Source: Myxococcota bacterium | GTDB lineage: Bacteria; Myxococcota_A; UBA796; CAJQPC01 | DNA: 63,260 nt | Reading direction: 5' to 3' | Assembly: GCA_023150845.1 (NCBI GenBank) | Contig: JAKLKD010000070.1 | Coordinates: 1-63,260 of the forward strand | Part shown: one piece after another, positions 8,754 to 17,649 of the stretch | Position numbering within the stretch: position 1 is the first letter of the stretch | How the letters are laid out: each line of letters begins with the position of its first letter | Made by a program: the position numbers and the translations under genes | Notes under the pieces: generated by a model | The model's database searches: none | What the model was told of the DNA's origin: nothing | What the model saw: only the letters and a program-made list of their open reading frames with translations

Positions 8754-9602
8754 TCAGAGGAGCCGCGCCGCCCCGAAGGCGTGGAGCCGCCCGCCGCGGC
8801 CCCGCAGGTCAAAGCGCCGGGCGCCGTCGAGCTCCCCGCTGGCGCTGAAGATGGCCTCCCCCGGCAAAAAGATGGGGCGGCGGAAGCTCACCTCCAGCTC
8901 GACCGGGCGCTGGGCCGCGGGCAGGTCGAGCTCGGCGACGGCCCGGGCGAGGCTCCACATGCCGTGGATGATCGGCCGGGGGAACCCGAAGGGCCGGGCG
9001 GTGAGCGGGTGCAGGTGGATGGGGTTGTAGTCGCCGCAGACCGCGGCGTAGCGGCGGCCGAGGTCGGGGGGCAGGCGCCAGCCGACGCTGCGCTCCGGGC
9101 GGGGGATGGGCTCGGGCTCGACGGTCTTGCCCTCGCCGACGCCCCGCACGGCGCGGCAGAGCGCCGTGGTCACGCTCTCCCAGACACGCTCCCCTCGGGC
9201 GAAGACCTCGGTCAAGAGGTCGATCTCCAGGCCCTGCTTCACGAGGCGCTGGTCGGAGAGCACACAGCGCGCCGAGAGTGACTCGTCGAGGCCGATGGGG
9301 CGGCGCTGGCGGATGAGGTTGCGCACATGCACGAGGCCCGCCGCGGGCAGAGGCAGCTCCGGGTGGGTGGCCAAGGCGAGGTGCAGCGGCGTGACGAGGA
9401 TGTGGGGCCAGGTGAGCGGGAGGGTCGCGGCGGCGGGCTGGCCGCAGACCGCGCGGAAGCTGGCCACGTCGCCGGGGATGAGGCGCTCACAGCGCACCTC
9501 GATCTCCGGCAGCGACTCCCCGGGGCGGAGCCGCCTGCCCTTGGGCAGCATGGCCCGCCACAGCGGCACGCTCGGCGGCGTGTCAAAGCTCAGGGTGATC
9601 AT
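8754..9602 (-). CDS. MaoC-like double hot-dog acyl-CoA dehydratase
   Basis: The 282-aa protein resembles double hot-dog MaoC/hydratase-2 enzymes, which hydrate or dehydrate enoyl-CoA thioesters in fatty acid or polyketide metabolism. The C-terminal half carries the signature CGDYNPIHLHP with catalytic Asp191 and His196, followed by GFPRPIIHGMWSLA. The N-terminal half is a diverged hot-dog fold without the catalytic pair, as usual for this two-fold family. Its ATG overlaps the stop of the upstream 9599-11440 gene by 4 bp, so the two are translationally coupled. The substrate cannot be told from sequence. Confidence 0.85.
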   Translation of the reverse strand: MITLSFDTPPSVPLWRAMLPKGRRLRPGESLPEIEVRCERLIPGDVASFRAVCGQPAAATLPLTWPHILVTPLHLALATHPELPLPAAGLVHVRNLIRQRRPIGLDESLSARCVLSDQRLVKQGLEIDLLTEVFARGERVWESVTTALCRAVRGVGEGKTVEPEPIPRPERSVGWRLPPDLGRRYAAVCGDYNPIHLHPLTARPFGFPRPIIHGMWSLARAVAELDLPAAQRPVELEVSFRRPIFLPGEAIFSASGELDGARRFDLRGRGGRLHAFGAARLL

Positions 9603-11440
9603 CGGGGCGCACCGCCGTTCTGGGGAGGAGGGCTGAAGGGGTCCACGGCGCGCCAGGCCTCGGGCCAGCGGGAGCCGCGGTTGCCGGGGATCTCGACGCC
9701 GTCGGGGTCGGTGACGAAGTTGTCTTGGTCGGCGAAGGCGCGCTCGCCGCTCACCCGGCCGTCCCGGGACCGCATCGGCGTGAGGCGGCCGTCCACCCGC
9801 AGGGCGACGACCTCATGGGGGGCTGGGCGGAGGTCCACCAAGGCGCCCTTCTGTTTGGGGTTCTGGAGCTGCTCCTCGTTGCCGATGGGGTCGGCGACGG
9901 TCTTCGCCTTGAGCGTCCAGACCAGGAGCGAGGTGGGGTCGCGGCCAGGGAAGGCCGAGGCGAGGAGGTCCGGCACGCCGAAGAACTGCTTGCCGACGTC
10001 GTTCTGGTTCACCGGGCCCGCCATGAGGCAGACGCCGCCGAGCAGGTCACAGTCCGGCGGGAGCTCCACCACGCCGCCGAGCTCGGCCACGAGCGCCGAG
10101 CGCGCCGCCGCCGCCCCGAAGGCCCGGAGCGCCTGGCTCCAGGGCAGGCCCGCCTCGGCGACCTCGGCCCGGGAGAGCCCGCCGATGTACACCCGCTGCC
10201 CGGCCAAAGCGAAGGCCTTCCGGCCGCGCTCGGCGTTCTTGGAGAGCGCCCGGCCCAGGGGGAGGTCCGCCCAGAGCGGCAGGGCGGCGACGGTGCGGTC
10301 GGTGATGTCCTCCAAGGACCGCCGGATCTCCCGGAGGCGCTCCTTGCCGCCGGGGGTGAGCACGTCCACACGCTCCATGAGCAGGAGGGCCTTCGCCCGC
10401 TCCCGGGGGAGGCCCGTCCAGTGGGAGAAGGCGTTGAACGCGGCGCGTCCGGCCTGCTCGACCAAGGCGTCGGGCACGTCTACGTCTTGGCGGGTCTGGT
10501 AGGGCGCGGGGGCCTTCTCGTCGGCGTTGACGCCGGGCTGGGCGCGCTCGCTGCGGAAGGCGAGCAGAGACGCCCCGAGCTTGCGGCAGAGCGCGGCGTC
10601 GAGCAGGGGCGGGCCCTCGACCTCCCCGACCTGGGCGACGAGGCTCAGGCGCCAGCCGGCGGCCCGCTCGGCGTCGGTGAGCCCCGCGAGGGCCTCCAGC
10701 CGGGCGAGGCCCTCGCCCTGGGCGGCGCGGCGCTCATCGACGAAGGGCGCGGAGTGTACGAGCGCTCGGCGGCGGCCCCCGGAGGCGAGCACGGCGGCGC
10801 GCTCCATCCCGTCGGCGAGGATGCCGAGGTGGAGCTGGGGCAAGAACCCGATGGTGGGGATGTCGTCGATGTGGTGCTGGCGTTTGTTCCAGGCCCGCTG
10901 GGGCACGGTGAGCAGGCTCTGGACCGGCTTGTGGCCCACGAAGGTCAAGAGCAGGGTGAAGGGCGTGCGGTAGGGCCGGGAGAGCACGAGCCAGGTGTGG
11001 GTGGCGTGGGTCAGCGGCGCCGTCTCTAGGCCCGCGAGCCCGGCGAGGGCGGCGGCGGCGCGGTCGGAGTCCCCAGTTCCCAAGAGCACCGCACGAAAGC
11101 CCCGGAAGTTGGTGGACTGCCGCGACGAGAGCACGCCGAGGGACGCCTCCTCAAAGAGCTCCCCCTCGGTCGGTGCCGCCTCCGCCGGGACGAAGGCGTC
11201 GGGCCGGGTGAGCGAGAGCAAGGCCATCGCGGCCTCACCCTCGGCCCGGGTCAAGGAGAGGCGGCGCCGGTACCCGACCGGGGACGCGGAGAGGTTCTGG
11301 TCGGGGAGGTGATACCGCCCGCGCCGCTCCCCCTCTTGGGCGAACCGCGCGCCGCGGCCGACCCGCTGGTCGTCGGGCGGCGGCGGGATCGGCACGAGCA
11401 GCACCGGCTTCGGGCTCAGGTCGTCGGTGGGCGTCGTCAC
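9599..11440 (-). CDS. Unrecognised 613-aa protein coupled to MaoC hydratase
   Basis: I do not recognise this family. The product is soluble, without a signal peptide or membrane helix, and has a proline-rich N-terminus. A PLPLGRA-type stretch, ELPPDCDLLGGVCLMAGPVN and a polar C-terminal tail ending PPPQNGGAPR are visible, but no catalytic signature. GTG at 11440 is preferred because GGAGG lies four bases upstream, the same spacing seen before the nadB TTG start at 18319. An in-frame ATG at 11464 would add eight residues. The 4-bp overlap with the MaoC-like gene suggests a shared role, perhaps in acyl-CoA metabolism; that is inference from position only. Confidence 0.7.
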   Translation of the reverse strand: MTTPTDDLSPKPVLLVPIPPPPDDQRVGRGARFAQEGERRGRYHLPDQNLSASPVGYRRRLSLTRAEGEAAMALLSLTRPDAFVPAEAAPTEGELFEEASLGVLSSRQSTNFRGFRAVLLGTGDSDRAAAALAGLAGLETAPLTHATHTWLVLSRPYRTPFTLLLTFVGHKPVQSLLTVPQRAWNKRQHHIDDIPTIGFLPQLHLGILADGMERAAVLASGGRRRALVHSAPFVDERRAAQGEGLARLEALAGLTDAERAAGWRLSLVAQVGEVEGPPLLDAALCRKLGASLLAFRSERAQPGVNADEKAPAPYQTRQDVDVPDALVEQAGRAAFNAFSHWTGLPRERAKALLLMERVDVLTPGGKERLREIRRSLEDITDRTVAALPLWADLPLGRALSKNAERGRKAFALAGQRVYIGGLSRAEVAEAGLPWSQALRAFGAAAARSALVAELGGVVELPPDCDLLGGVCLMAGPVNQNDVGKQFFGVPDLLASAFPGRDPTSLLVWTLKAKTVADPIGNEEQLQNPKQKGALVDLRPAPHEVVALRVDGRLTPMRSRDGRVSGERAFADQDNFVTDPDGVEIPGNRGSRWPEAWRAVDPFSPPPQNGGAPR

Positions 11441-11797
11441 GGGGCCTCCAGAGGGGGCCAGCACATAACCCGCGCCCCTTGGCGGAGCCGCTCAGACGGT
11501 GGCCGGGCCGACGTTTCGCGCCGACCGCCCGCTCAGGTCTCGTCCTCGTCCATCGCCCGCGGCATTCTCTCAGGCTGACCGTCGCCCTGCTCTGGGGGTT
11601 CATCATGAAGAACAAGGTGCCCGGATGGCAGGTGCTTGGACGCGGATGGGAGCAGCTACAGACGATGCTGCGAGTCTGCTGCCTTAGCCGCAGGTGCGGG
11701 TCACACAGGGCGGGCATTGAGTCTTGTTGAGAGGTAGACATCAGCTGATATTTAAGAAAGAACCTTAGTTTTAGACAATCTAAGGCCCTGACCGTGA
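11441..11797. other. Intergenic region with an AT-richer patch and weak inverted repeat
   Basis: This 357-bp spacer separates two minus-strand operons. Around 11730-11790 composition falls well below the surroundings. That patch holds CCTTAG (11763-11768) and CTAAGG (11780-11785), a 6-bp inverted repeat with an 11-nt gap that could be an operator or weak hairpin. A 41-codon + strand frame from ATG 11605 to 11730 has a G-run upstream but no recognisable product, and is not called. No transposase remnant was recognised. Confidence 0.4.
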
Positions 11798-12223
11798 TCA
11801 CCGGCTGCGGCGGGCCCGTGTCCGGTCGATGCGCGCGATGACCCGCTCGACGTCGTGCCCCTCGTAGAGCACGTCGCCGTCGCCATCGAGGGCGATGAAG
11901 AAGGGGATACGCCCACGTCGCCCGAGGAGCTGGACGGCGGCGGGGCTCTCGCCCAGCTCCCAGGGCTGGCCGGCGAGGGTCACGGCCCGGACGAGCACGT
12001 CGGGGTGCTCCTCCAGGTAGGGCCGCAGGACCCGGGCGGCGTCGTGGCAAGGCGCGCACCAGGCCGCGCCGACATCGACGATGGTGTAGCTCCCGGGCGT
12101 CGCCAAGGCCGCGAGGTCGATGGCCTCCCCGGTGCTCACGGTCACCACCTGGGGCGCCTCGGTCCCGGCCCAGGGGTCGGGGAAGGGGGAGGCGGCGACG
12201 AGGAGGGCGAGGGCGAGCAGCAT
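11798..12223 (-). CDS. Exported thioredoxin-like protein
   Basis: The 141-aa protein has a short hydrophobic N-terminus (MLLALALLVAASPFP), suggesting export, and a thioredoxin fold. The active site is WCAPC (Cys56 and Cys59) after the strand YTIVDVGA. The cis-Pro region is RIPFFIALDGDGDVLYEG. It probably acts as a disulfide oxidoreductase or reductant in the envelope. Its ATG overlaps the TGA of the FkbH-like gene by one base (TGATG), so it is translated by coupling. The basic tail RTRARRSR is unusual for an exported protein; retention in the inner membrane is an alternative. Confidence 0.85.
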   Translation of the reverse strand: MLLALALLVAASPFPDPWAGTEAPQVVTVSTGEAIDLAALATPGSYTIVDVGAAWCAPCHDAARVLRPYLEEHPDVLVRAVTLAGQPWELGESPAAVQLLGRRGRIPFFIALDGDGDVLYEGHDVERVIARIDRTRARRSR

Positions 12224-13866
12224 CAGGGCAGCCTAACCGCGGGCGGGCCGAGGGTCACCCAGGGGGGCGTCGGGCCGAGGGCCTCCTCGACGAGCCCGGC
12301 GGCGGCGCCGTTGCGCCCCGTGGCCTCGAAGCGGGCGACGGCGCCGGGGTGCGCCTGGAGCAGCGCCCCCAAGAGCGCCCCGGCGACGCGGTGGGGGAGC
12401 ACCCGGCAGGAGCAGGCGAAGGCGACGACCTCCCCGCCCCGCACGAGGCCCACGGCGACGAGGCCGTGGTCGGCGAGGCGGTCGGTGACGAAGCCCACCC
12501 ACAGGCCCTCGACGTTGTTGAGGCTCGGGCGCGCGCCGTTGAGCGTGAGCTGATTGCTGCGTTGCAGCAATTCTCGGGCGCGGGGGAGGTCGGCCTCGGT
12601 CCCGGCCCGCCCCCAGACCCGAAGCTCAAGGCCCAGCAAGAAGCCCGTGAGGTCTGTCGCGTCGGACGCCGCGGAGACCACCGCCGCCCGGCTCTTGTAG
12701 GAGTCCAGGCGCGGCGTCGTGACCCGCTCCCAGACCTGGGTGTAGGGCCCGGTGAGGAGCTGCTCCCGAAAACCGTCCACCTCGCCGCCGAAGACGACCA
12801 CCTCCGGGGCGTTCTGGGCCACCTCGGCGCGCTCAAAGGCCGAGTCGTCCAAGAAGCCCAGGCGATCGAGGCCGATCCCCAAGGTCTCGGCGATCCTCCG
12901 GCACATCTCCGACTTGGGGCCGAACCCGGCCTCGACGACGATGAAGTCATCGAGATCCAAGGCGATCCTCCGAAGCAGCGCCGCGTGCTCGGCGGCGAAG
13001 ATCCCCTGAAGATCCTCGGGGAGATCGTCATACATCCACGCGTAGAGCCCGAAGCGGCGCTCGGGCTCGGCGGGGCGGCGGCGAAAGCGCGCCCGCACAA
13101 GGGCAGGATCGTTCCGTGTGGCCAAGGCGAGGAGGATCCCCCGCCGCTGGGCCTCACGGAGCGCCTCGTGGAGCCCCCGGCGCAGGCGCCACCAGCCCTC
13201 GATGAGCGCGGCGCTGGGCGCGGCCTCCCCCAAAGGCAGGTACGCCGGGTTTCGGTCCGTGAAGTCGTCGTGGCTGATCTGCCCGTAGATCAAGGTGTCG
13301 TCGAGATCCACGACGAGGCACTTGAGCGGCCCCCGCGTGCGGCTCGCCCAGATCGCGGCGACGGCCTCGGCCTCGGCGACGGCGGCGGCCTCCCCGACGG
13401 CCTCGCCATGGCCGAGCCCGAAGCGGGTGTCATCGGCGGCGACGCCCCGGCGCGCCCAGATCCCGGCGACGTCGACGCGCCGGGCCTCCCCCAGCACGCC
13501 CTCTAGGGTGTCCAGCGCCTCCTGCAGCCCCGGCGGCGGCGGCCCGAAGCCGAAGCTCCCAGCGCTGGGGCGGCGCAGGCCCCGGTACACCACGGGCAGG
13601 CCCTCCAAGGCGGCCACGACGGCGCGCAGGGGGCCGAGGGGGAGCGGCGGCGGCGCCCCGGTCAGCGCCGCGGCGCAGATCGGGCCCAGGAGATCCCAGC
13701 CGAAGAGATCGACGTAGACGAGGCTCGGCCCGAGGCGCTGGGCGAGGGCCACGTCGGTGAAGCCCGAGACGACCACCTCAGCGCCGGTGAGCCCACGGAG
13801 CGGCCCCGCGAGGCGATCGAGGCCGCAGCGCCCCAAGAGCACGATCGGGCCCTGAAGATCGTTCAT
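12223..13866 (-). CDS. FkbH-like HAD-family protein with GNAT-like C-terminus
   Basis: The 547-aa protein matches the FkbH layout. An N-terminal region is followed by a HAD domain with DLDDT (Asp187, Asp189, Thr191) and a C-terminal acyltransferase-like domain containing LLQRSNQLTLNG. FkbH proteins load glyceryl units from 1,3-bisphosphoglycerate onto acyl carrier proteins in polyketide pathways. No PKS, ACP or other extender-unit gene lies in the window, so this copy is an orphan and its substrate is open. Start ATG 13866 gives the full domain; the open frame beyond it crosses the intergenic operator. The downstream thioredoxin gene overlaps by one base. Confidence 0.85.
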   Translation of the reverse strand: MNDLQGPIVLLGRCGLDRLAGPLRGLTGAEVVVSGFTDVALAQRLGPSLVYVDLFGWDLLGPICAAALTGAPPPLPLGPLRAVVAALEGLPVVYRGLRRPSAGSFGFGPPPPGLQEALDTLEGVLGEARRVDVAGIWARRGVAADDTRFGLGHGEAVGEAAAVAEAEAVAAIWASRTRGPLKCLVVDLDDTLIYGQISHDDFTDRNPAYLPLGEAAPSAALIEGWWRLRRGLHEALREAQRRGILLALATRNDPALVRARFRRRPAEPERRFGLYAWMYDDLPEDLQGIFAAEHAALLRRIALDLDDFIVVEAGFGPKSEMCRRIAETLGIGLDRLGFLDDSAFERAEVAQNAPEVVVFGGEVDGFREQLLTGPYTQVWERVTTPRLDSYKSRAAVVSAASDATDLTGFLLGLELRVWGRAGTEADLPRARELLQRSNQLTLNGARPSLNNVEGLWVGFVTDRLADHGLVAVGLVRGGEVVAFACSCRVLPHRVAGALLGALLQAHPGAVARFEATGRNGAAAGLVEEALGPTPPWVTLGPPAVRLP

Positions 13867-13966
13867 GCTCCGCGCTCCGGCGACCGAGATCGACCTGAGG
13901 ATCCTACCGAACCGCCAACCATCTTGTCGTTTTTTGTCACCGTCTCGTCGCCGCCTCGCCCAGATC

Positions 13967-13983
13967 GGAGGGTTGAACCCTCC
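13967..13983. promoter_or_regulatory. Perfect 17-bp palindrome between divergent genes
   Basis: GGAGGGTT-G-AACCCTCC is a perfect palindrome about 100 bp upstream of both the FkbH-like gene (start 13866, minus) and the HEAT protein (start 14084, plus). This is a typical position and size for a dimeric repressor operator serving both promoters. A short T-run follows on the + strand, so a small hairpin is the alternative reading. Confidence 0.5.
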
Positions 13984-14083
13984 ATTTTGCCTTGTTTGAC
14001 GGGGACGCCCGAGTTTGCCGTCGCCGACGACCCCGTTCGAGCGGTGGCGCGTGGTATCGATCAAGGTGAGGAAGTACGGTTTC

Positions 14084-15808
14084 ATGCTGACGACCGGCGC
14101 GACAAGGCAGGATGCCGAGCGGAGGAGCTCCGTTGAGGAGCGACTCGCGGTGATCGCGGGCCTGGAGCTTCGGCGAGACGAGGAGAGCGTCGAGGGCCTC
14201 CTCGACCTCGCCGTGAGCCCCAGCGTCGAGGACGCCGTGCGCGCCGTCGCCCAGCGCGCCTTGGTGCGCCGCCTCGGCACCTTGGAGCTCGCCCAGCGCC
14301 TCGGCGCCCGGCTCATCGACGCCCCGGCGCCCCACCGCCGCCTCATTGTGCAGGCCCTGGTCACTCACGGCGATCTCCGCAGCGTGCCCTGGCTGCTCGC
14401 GGCCTTGGAGGATCCCGACGAGGACGTCCGGCGGATCTCCGTGCGTGGCCTGGGGCAGCTCGGCAGCGCCGGTGTGGCCGATGAGCTCCTGAGCCTGCTC
14501 AACGACCCGAGCGTCGCCCTGCGCCTCGATGTCTGCCGCACCCTCGCCCGCATCGGCGGCGAGGCCGGCCACCGCGCCTTGGCTCGGCTCATCGAGGACC
14601 CCTCGGCGCGGCTCCGGGAGGAGGTCTGCATCCTGCTCCGGGAGCAGCCCGACTCGGGCCTCGTCGGGGCCCTGCTCGCCCGGCTCGGCGACCCCAAAGA
14701 GCGCAGCGAGGTGCGGTTTAAGGCCGTCGAGGCCCTGAGCGCCGCCCGTGACCCCGTCGCCCTGCCCGCGCTCATCGCGGCGCTCGGCGACAGCGACAGC
14801 GCCGTGCGCTCCACGGCGGCCTGGTGCCTCGGCGCCTTCCGCGCCCCCGAGGCCCATGAGCCCCTCGTGGCCTACCTCTTCGCCGACGCCGACGGGGAGT
14901 ACGCCCACGCCGGGGCGGCGATCTCCCTTGGGCTGAGCGGCGACGCCCGGGCCCTGGAGCCCCTGCGCCGGGCGCTGGACGACGAGCGTGAGGCCGTGCG
15001 CCAGTGGGCCGCCGAGGGCCTCGGCCACCTCAAGCACGCCCAGTCTGTGCCGCCCCTGGTGCTCGCCTTGGAGGACGTCAGCGAGGCCGTCCGGGAGTCC
15101 GCCGCCCGGGCGCTGGGCCGCCTCGGGGATCCCGCCGCTTTGCCGAGCCTCGCCGCGGCGCTCGTCGGCGACGAGGTGCCGATCCGCGCCGCCGCCGCCG
15201 AGGCGATCGGGGCGATCGGCTCCCCTGAAGGCATCGACGGGCTCATGGAGGCCACGGCCTCGGATCTCCACGAGCGGGTGCGCGCCGCCGCCGCCGAGGC
15301 TCTGGGCCGGGTCGGGGTGCCGAGCCCTGAGGTCGCCCGGCGGCTCCTGCACCTGCTCAGCGAGGAGAGCCTCTGCGTGCGCCGCGCCGCCGCCGCCGCC
15401 TTGGCCGCCGTGGTCGAGCCCGGCCAGCTCCCCGCCTTACGCACCCTCATCCGTGAGGAGCCCCGGCTCACTGAAGACGCGCCCACCTGGGTCAGCCTCA
15501 TCACCGCCCGGGCGCGGCTCGGCGACGAGGCCGCCCGCGAGGCCCTCTGGCGCCTGGCGAAGGAGGAGCAGGCCGAGAGCTGGCGCGCCGCGGTCGGCCT
15601 CGCCCAGATCGGCGATCCCCGGGCTGTCGAGCCCAACGTGCGGCTCCTGCGCGCCCGGGAGTGGAGCGTGAAGCTCCAGGCGATTCAGGCCTTGGCGACC
15701 CTCCGCAGCGTCTTGGGCATCCCCGCGCTGCGGGAGCGCCTGCGCGACCGCACCCCCGCCGTGCGAGAGGCGGCGGCACGGGCCATCGCCGCGATCGAGC
15801 GCGCGTAG
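14084..15808 (+). CDS. HEAT-repeat protein
   Basis: The 574-aa protein is built almost wholly of HEAT/PBS-lyase-type repeats of about 31 residues, for example LLAALEDPDEDVRRISVRGL and LVLALEDVSEAVRESAARAL. It should form an all-helical solenoid for protein binding. No signal peptide or catalytic domain is visible. ATG 14084 is chosen because GAGG lies 12 bases upstream and the repeats begin soon after. The frame stays open to a TTG at 14015 through what looks like promoter DNA. It is divergent from the FkbH-like operon and shares its palindrome region. The partner is unknown. Confidence 0.85.
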   Translation: MLTTGATRQDAERRSSVEERLAVIAGLELRRDEESVEGLLDLAVSPSVEDAVRAVAQRALVRRLGTLELAQRLGARLIDAPAPHRRLIVQALVTHGDLRSVPWLLAALEDPDEDVRRISVRGLGQLGSAGVADELLSLLNDPSVALRLDVCRTLARIGGEAGHRALARLIEDPSARLREEVCILLREQPDSGLVGALLARLGDPKERSEVRFKAVEALSAARDPVALPALIAALGDSDSAVRSTAAWCLGAFRAPEAHEPLVAYLFADADGEYAHAGAAISLGLSGDARALEPLRRALDDEREAVRQWAAEGLGHLKHAQSVPPLVLALEDVSEAVRESAARALGRLGDPAALPSLAAALVGDEVPIRAAAAEAIGAIGSPEGIDGLMEATASDLHERVRAAAAEALGRVGVPSPEVARRLLHLLSEESLCVRRAAAAALAAVVEPGQLPALRTLIREEPRLTEDAPTWVSLITARARLGDEAAREALWRLAKEEQAESWRAAVGLAQIGDPRAVEPNVRLLRAREWSVKLQAIQALATLRSVLGIPALRERLRDRTPAVREAAARAIAAIERA

Positions 15809-15832
15809 GGCCCGCTCGACCGCAGGGGGAGC

Positions 15833-16966
15833 TCAGCGGCGGCGACGGACCATGAGCCCGGCGAGGCCGAGCGCGGCGAGCAGGCCGAGGCCACCCGGGG
15901 TCGGGGCGGCGCCTGACGAGCAGGTCCGCAGGCCGCCCTTCTCGTCCTCCTCCTCCTCGACGTCCTCGCCGCCGTCGTCCACGGGCTCCTTCGCGGGCAC
16001 GGGGATGAGGCCGGGCTCGTCACACCACACGCGGGTGCCGTCCTCGCAGCGGGCGCGCATCTCGGCGTCGATCCAGCCGAGGTAGAAGTCGACGCGGGTG
16101 TCGACGCCGCCGGTCTCTTTGCAGTCCGTCTGGTCGTAGGCGTGGGAGGTGACGCCGACGATACGCATGGACTCCTTGAGATCGGTCTCCACCCAAGCGA
16201 AGGACGGGCCGCCGGAGTCGCCGTGGCACTTACGCACGTCGGTCTCCAGCAGACCCACCTGGAACTCGGCCTCGCCCAGCTCCGCGATGCTGCTCATGCC
16301 CTGCTGCTTGTAGGCGTAGGTGCCGGGCTCCGGGGCGTCGAAGGGGCTGTCCGAGGCGACCTGCTGGCCCCAGCCGACCACAGCGACCTCGGTGCCGACG
16401 GCGAGCTGCGCGGCCTCCTCCTCGGTGATGACGTAGGCGTAAGGCACGTCGGTGACGGCTTGGTCCAAGAAGATCAAGGCGATGTCGTAGTTGGTGGCGA
16501 TGCCCGTCTGGAGCTTCTGGAGGTCGAACTCCTCATGGACGACCCAGTCCCAGGCGACGATGGCGTCGGTGGGCCACTCGTTGACGGCGCTGCCGTCGTG
16601 CGCGCTCAGGTCGGCCTGGCGGGTCCAGCGGATGTCCTTGTTCTCGATGGTGCCGAAGCCGTAGGTGAAGGCGTAGTCATCGAGGCAGTGGGCCGCGAGG
16701 AGCACGACGTCGGGGGCGATGAGCGTGCTGGAGCACACAAACATCCGGATGTCGTACTTATTGCCCTGGAAGTTGAGGTCGGCGTCCATCATCATGCCGC
16801 CCGTCATCGGGTAGTCGTCGATGGTGGCGTCTTCGCCGTTGATGATCGCCGAGACGGTCGGGGCCGCGGCGCCCACGCTGGGGGCGGCGGACTCGAAGGT
16901 CTCAGGCTCGCCCGCGAGGGCGGCGCCGCTGAGCGCGAGGGCGAAGAGAGCAGAGGGCATGAGCAT
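15833..16966 (-). CDS. Secreted trypsin-like serine protease with MYXO-CTERM anchor
   Basis: The 377-aa preproprotein has a signal peptide (about 1-19, cleavage near AALA) and an IINGEDA motif at about 41-47 resembling the activation site of trypsin-family zymogens. The catalytic triad is His93 (LLAAHC), Asp161 (NYDIALI) and Ser251 (GDSGGP). An acidic linker (DDGGEDVEEEEDE) leads to a C-terminal sorting signal: Cys349 in RTCSSG, a hydrophobic helix (GLGLLAALGLAGLMV) and terminal RRRR. This is the MYXO-CTERM pattern used for surface anchoring in Myxococcota. GAGGAG lies five bases before ATG 16966. Extracellular or cell-surface proteolysis is likely; the cleavage specificity was not derived. 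Confidence 0.95.
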   Translation of the reverse strand: MLMPSALFALALSGAALAGEPETFESAAPSVGAAAPTVSAIINGEDATIDDYPMTGGMMMDADLNFQGNKYDIRMFVCSSTLIAPDVVLLAAHCLDDYAFTYGFGTIENKDIRWTRQADLSAHDGSAVNEWPTDAIVAWDWVVHEEFDLQKLQTGIATNYDIALIFLDQAVTDVPYAYVITEEEAAQLAVGTEVAVVGWGQQVASDSPFDAPEPGTYAYKQQGMSSIAELGEAEFQVGLLETDVRKCHGDSGGPSFAWVETDLKESMRIVGVTSHAYDQTDCKETGGVDTRVDFYLGWIDAEMRARCEDGTRVWCDEPGLIPVPAKEPVDDGGEDVEEEEDEKGGLRTCSSGAAPTPGGLGLLAALGLAGLMVRRRR

Positions 16967-16996
16967 AGCGACTCCTCAGAGTTTGGGGATGCCGCC

Positions 16997-17012
16997 AATC
17001 TGTCTCCAGATT
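16997..17012 (-). terminator. Small hairpin after pgsA
   Basis: AATCTG-tctc-CAGATT forms a perfect 6-bp stem about 26 nt past the pgsA stop on the minus strand and upstream of the protease start. No U-tract follows, so it may be a weak terminator or a processing stem. Confidence 0.35.
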
Positions 17013-17037
17013 CTCCCGACCGCAAGCGCGTGTGTTG

Positions 17038-17649
17038 TCAGCCCTGCGTCAACCCCGCGCGCTCTCGCTCCAGCTTCGCCGCGTGGCGGAAGAAGGTGAC
17101 GAGGTAGTTCGTCGCGCTCGCGAGCGTAAAGAAGAGCGCGATGTACATCAGCACCAGCCCCGCGGAGTGGACCTCCACATGGAAGCGGGGGCTCGGCCAG
17201 AGCGTCGTGGGGTAGTGCCACAACAAGAAGCCGAGCGCCGTGGACTGAAACGAGGTCTTGAACTTGCCGAGCGTGTCCGCGGGCATCACGAGGCCCTCGG
17301 AGATCGCCACCGTGCGCAGGGCGGTGATCGTGAGCTCCCGGCAGATGATCACCGCCGCCACCCAGGCCGGCATCCAGCCCAGGTTCACGAGCATGATCAT
17401 CGTCGTGGCGACCATGAGCTTGTCGGCGAGGGGGTCCAAGAAGGCCCCGATCACCGAGGTGAGGCCCCACTTCCGCGCGAGGTAGCCGTCGATGACGTCG
17501 GTGATCATCGCCACGACGAAGATCACGCAGGCCATCGCCGCCTCAAGGCGCGTGGGCGTGGTGTACAAGAGCCACACCATGAGCGGCACCACGGCGATAC
17601 GCGCCACGGTGAGGCTGTTCGGGAGGTTCCAGAAGCCCTGTCTCTTCAC
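17038..17649 (-). CDS. pgsA: CDP-diacylglycerol-glycerol-3-phosphate 3-phosphatidyltransferase
   Basis: The 203-aa membrane enzyme makes phosphatidylglycerophosphate from CDP-diacylglycerol and glycerol-3-phosphate, the committed step to phosphatidylglycerol and cardiolipin. The CDP-alcohol phosphotransferase motif is complete: DVIDGYLAR, eight residues, G, then FLDPLADK, supplying the metal-binding aspartates. The N-terminus MKRQGFWNLPNSLTVARI and several hydrophobic helices are typical for PgsA, as is the length. The ATG overlaps the stop of the transglycosylase gene by 4 bp, so the two envelope genes are coupled. Confidence 0.93.
   Translation of the reverse strand: MKRQGFWNLPNSLTVARIAVVPLMVWLLYTTPTRLEAAMACVIFVVAMITDVIDGYLARKWGLTSVIGAFLDPLADKLMVATTMIMLVNLGWMPAWVAAVIICRELTITALRTVAISEGLVMPADTLGKFKTSFQSTALGFLLWHYPTTLWPSPRFHVEVHSAGLVLMYIALFFTLASATNYLVTFFRHAAKLERERAGLTQG

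Noticed and set aside
11605-11730. 41-codon cysteine-containing small gene
   Set aside because: A G-run precedes the ATG, but no recognisable product, partner or conservation can be shown.
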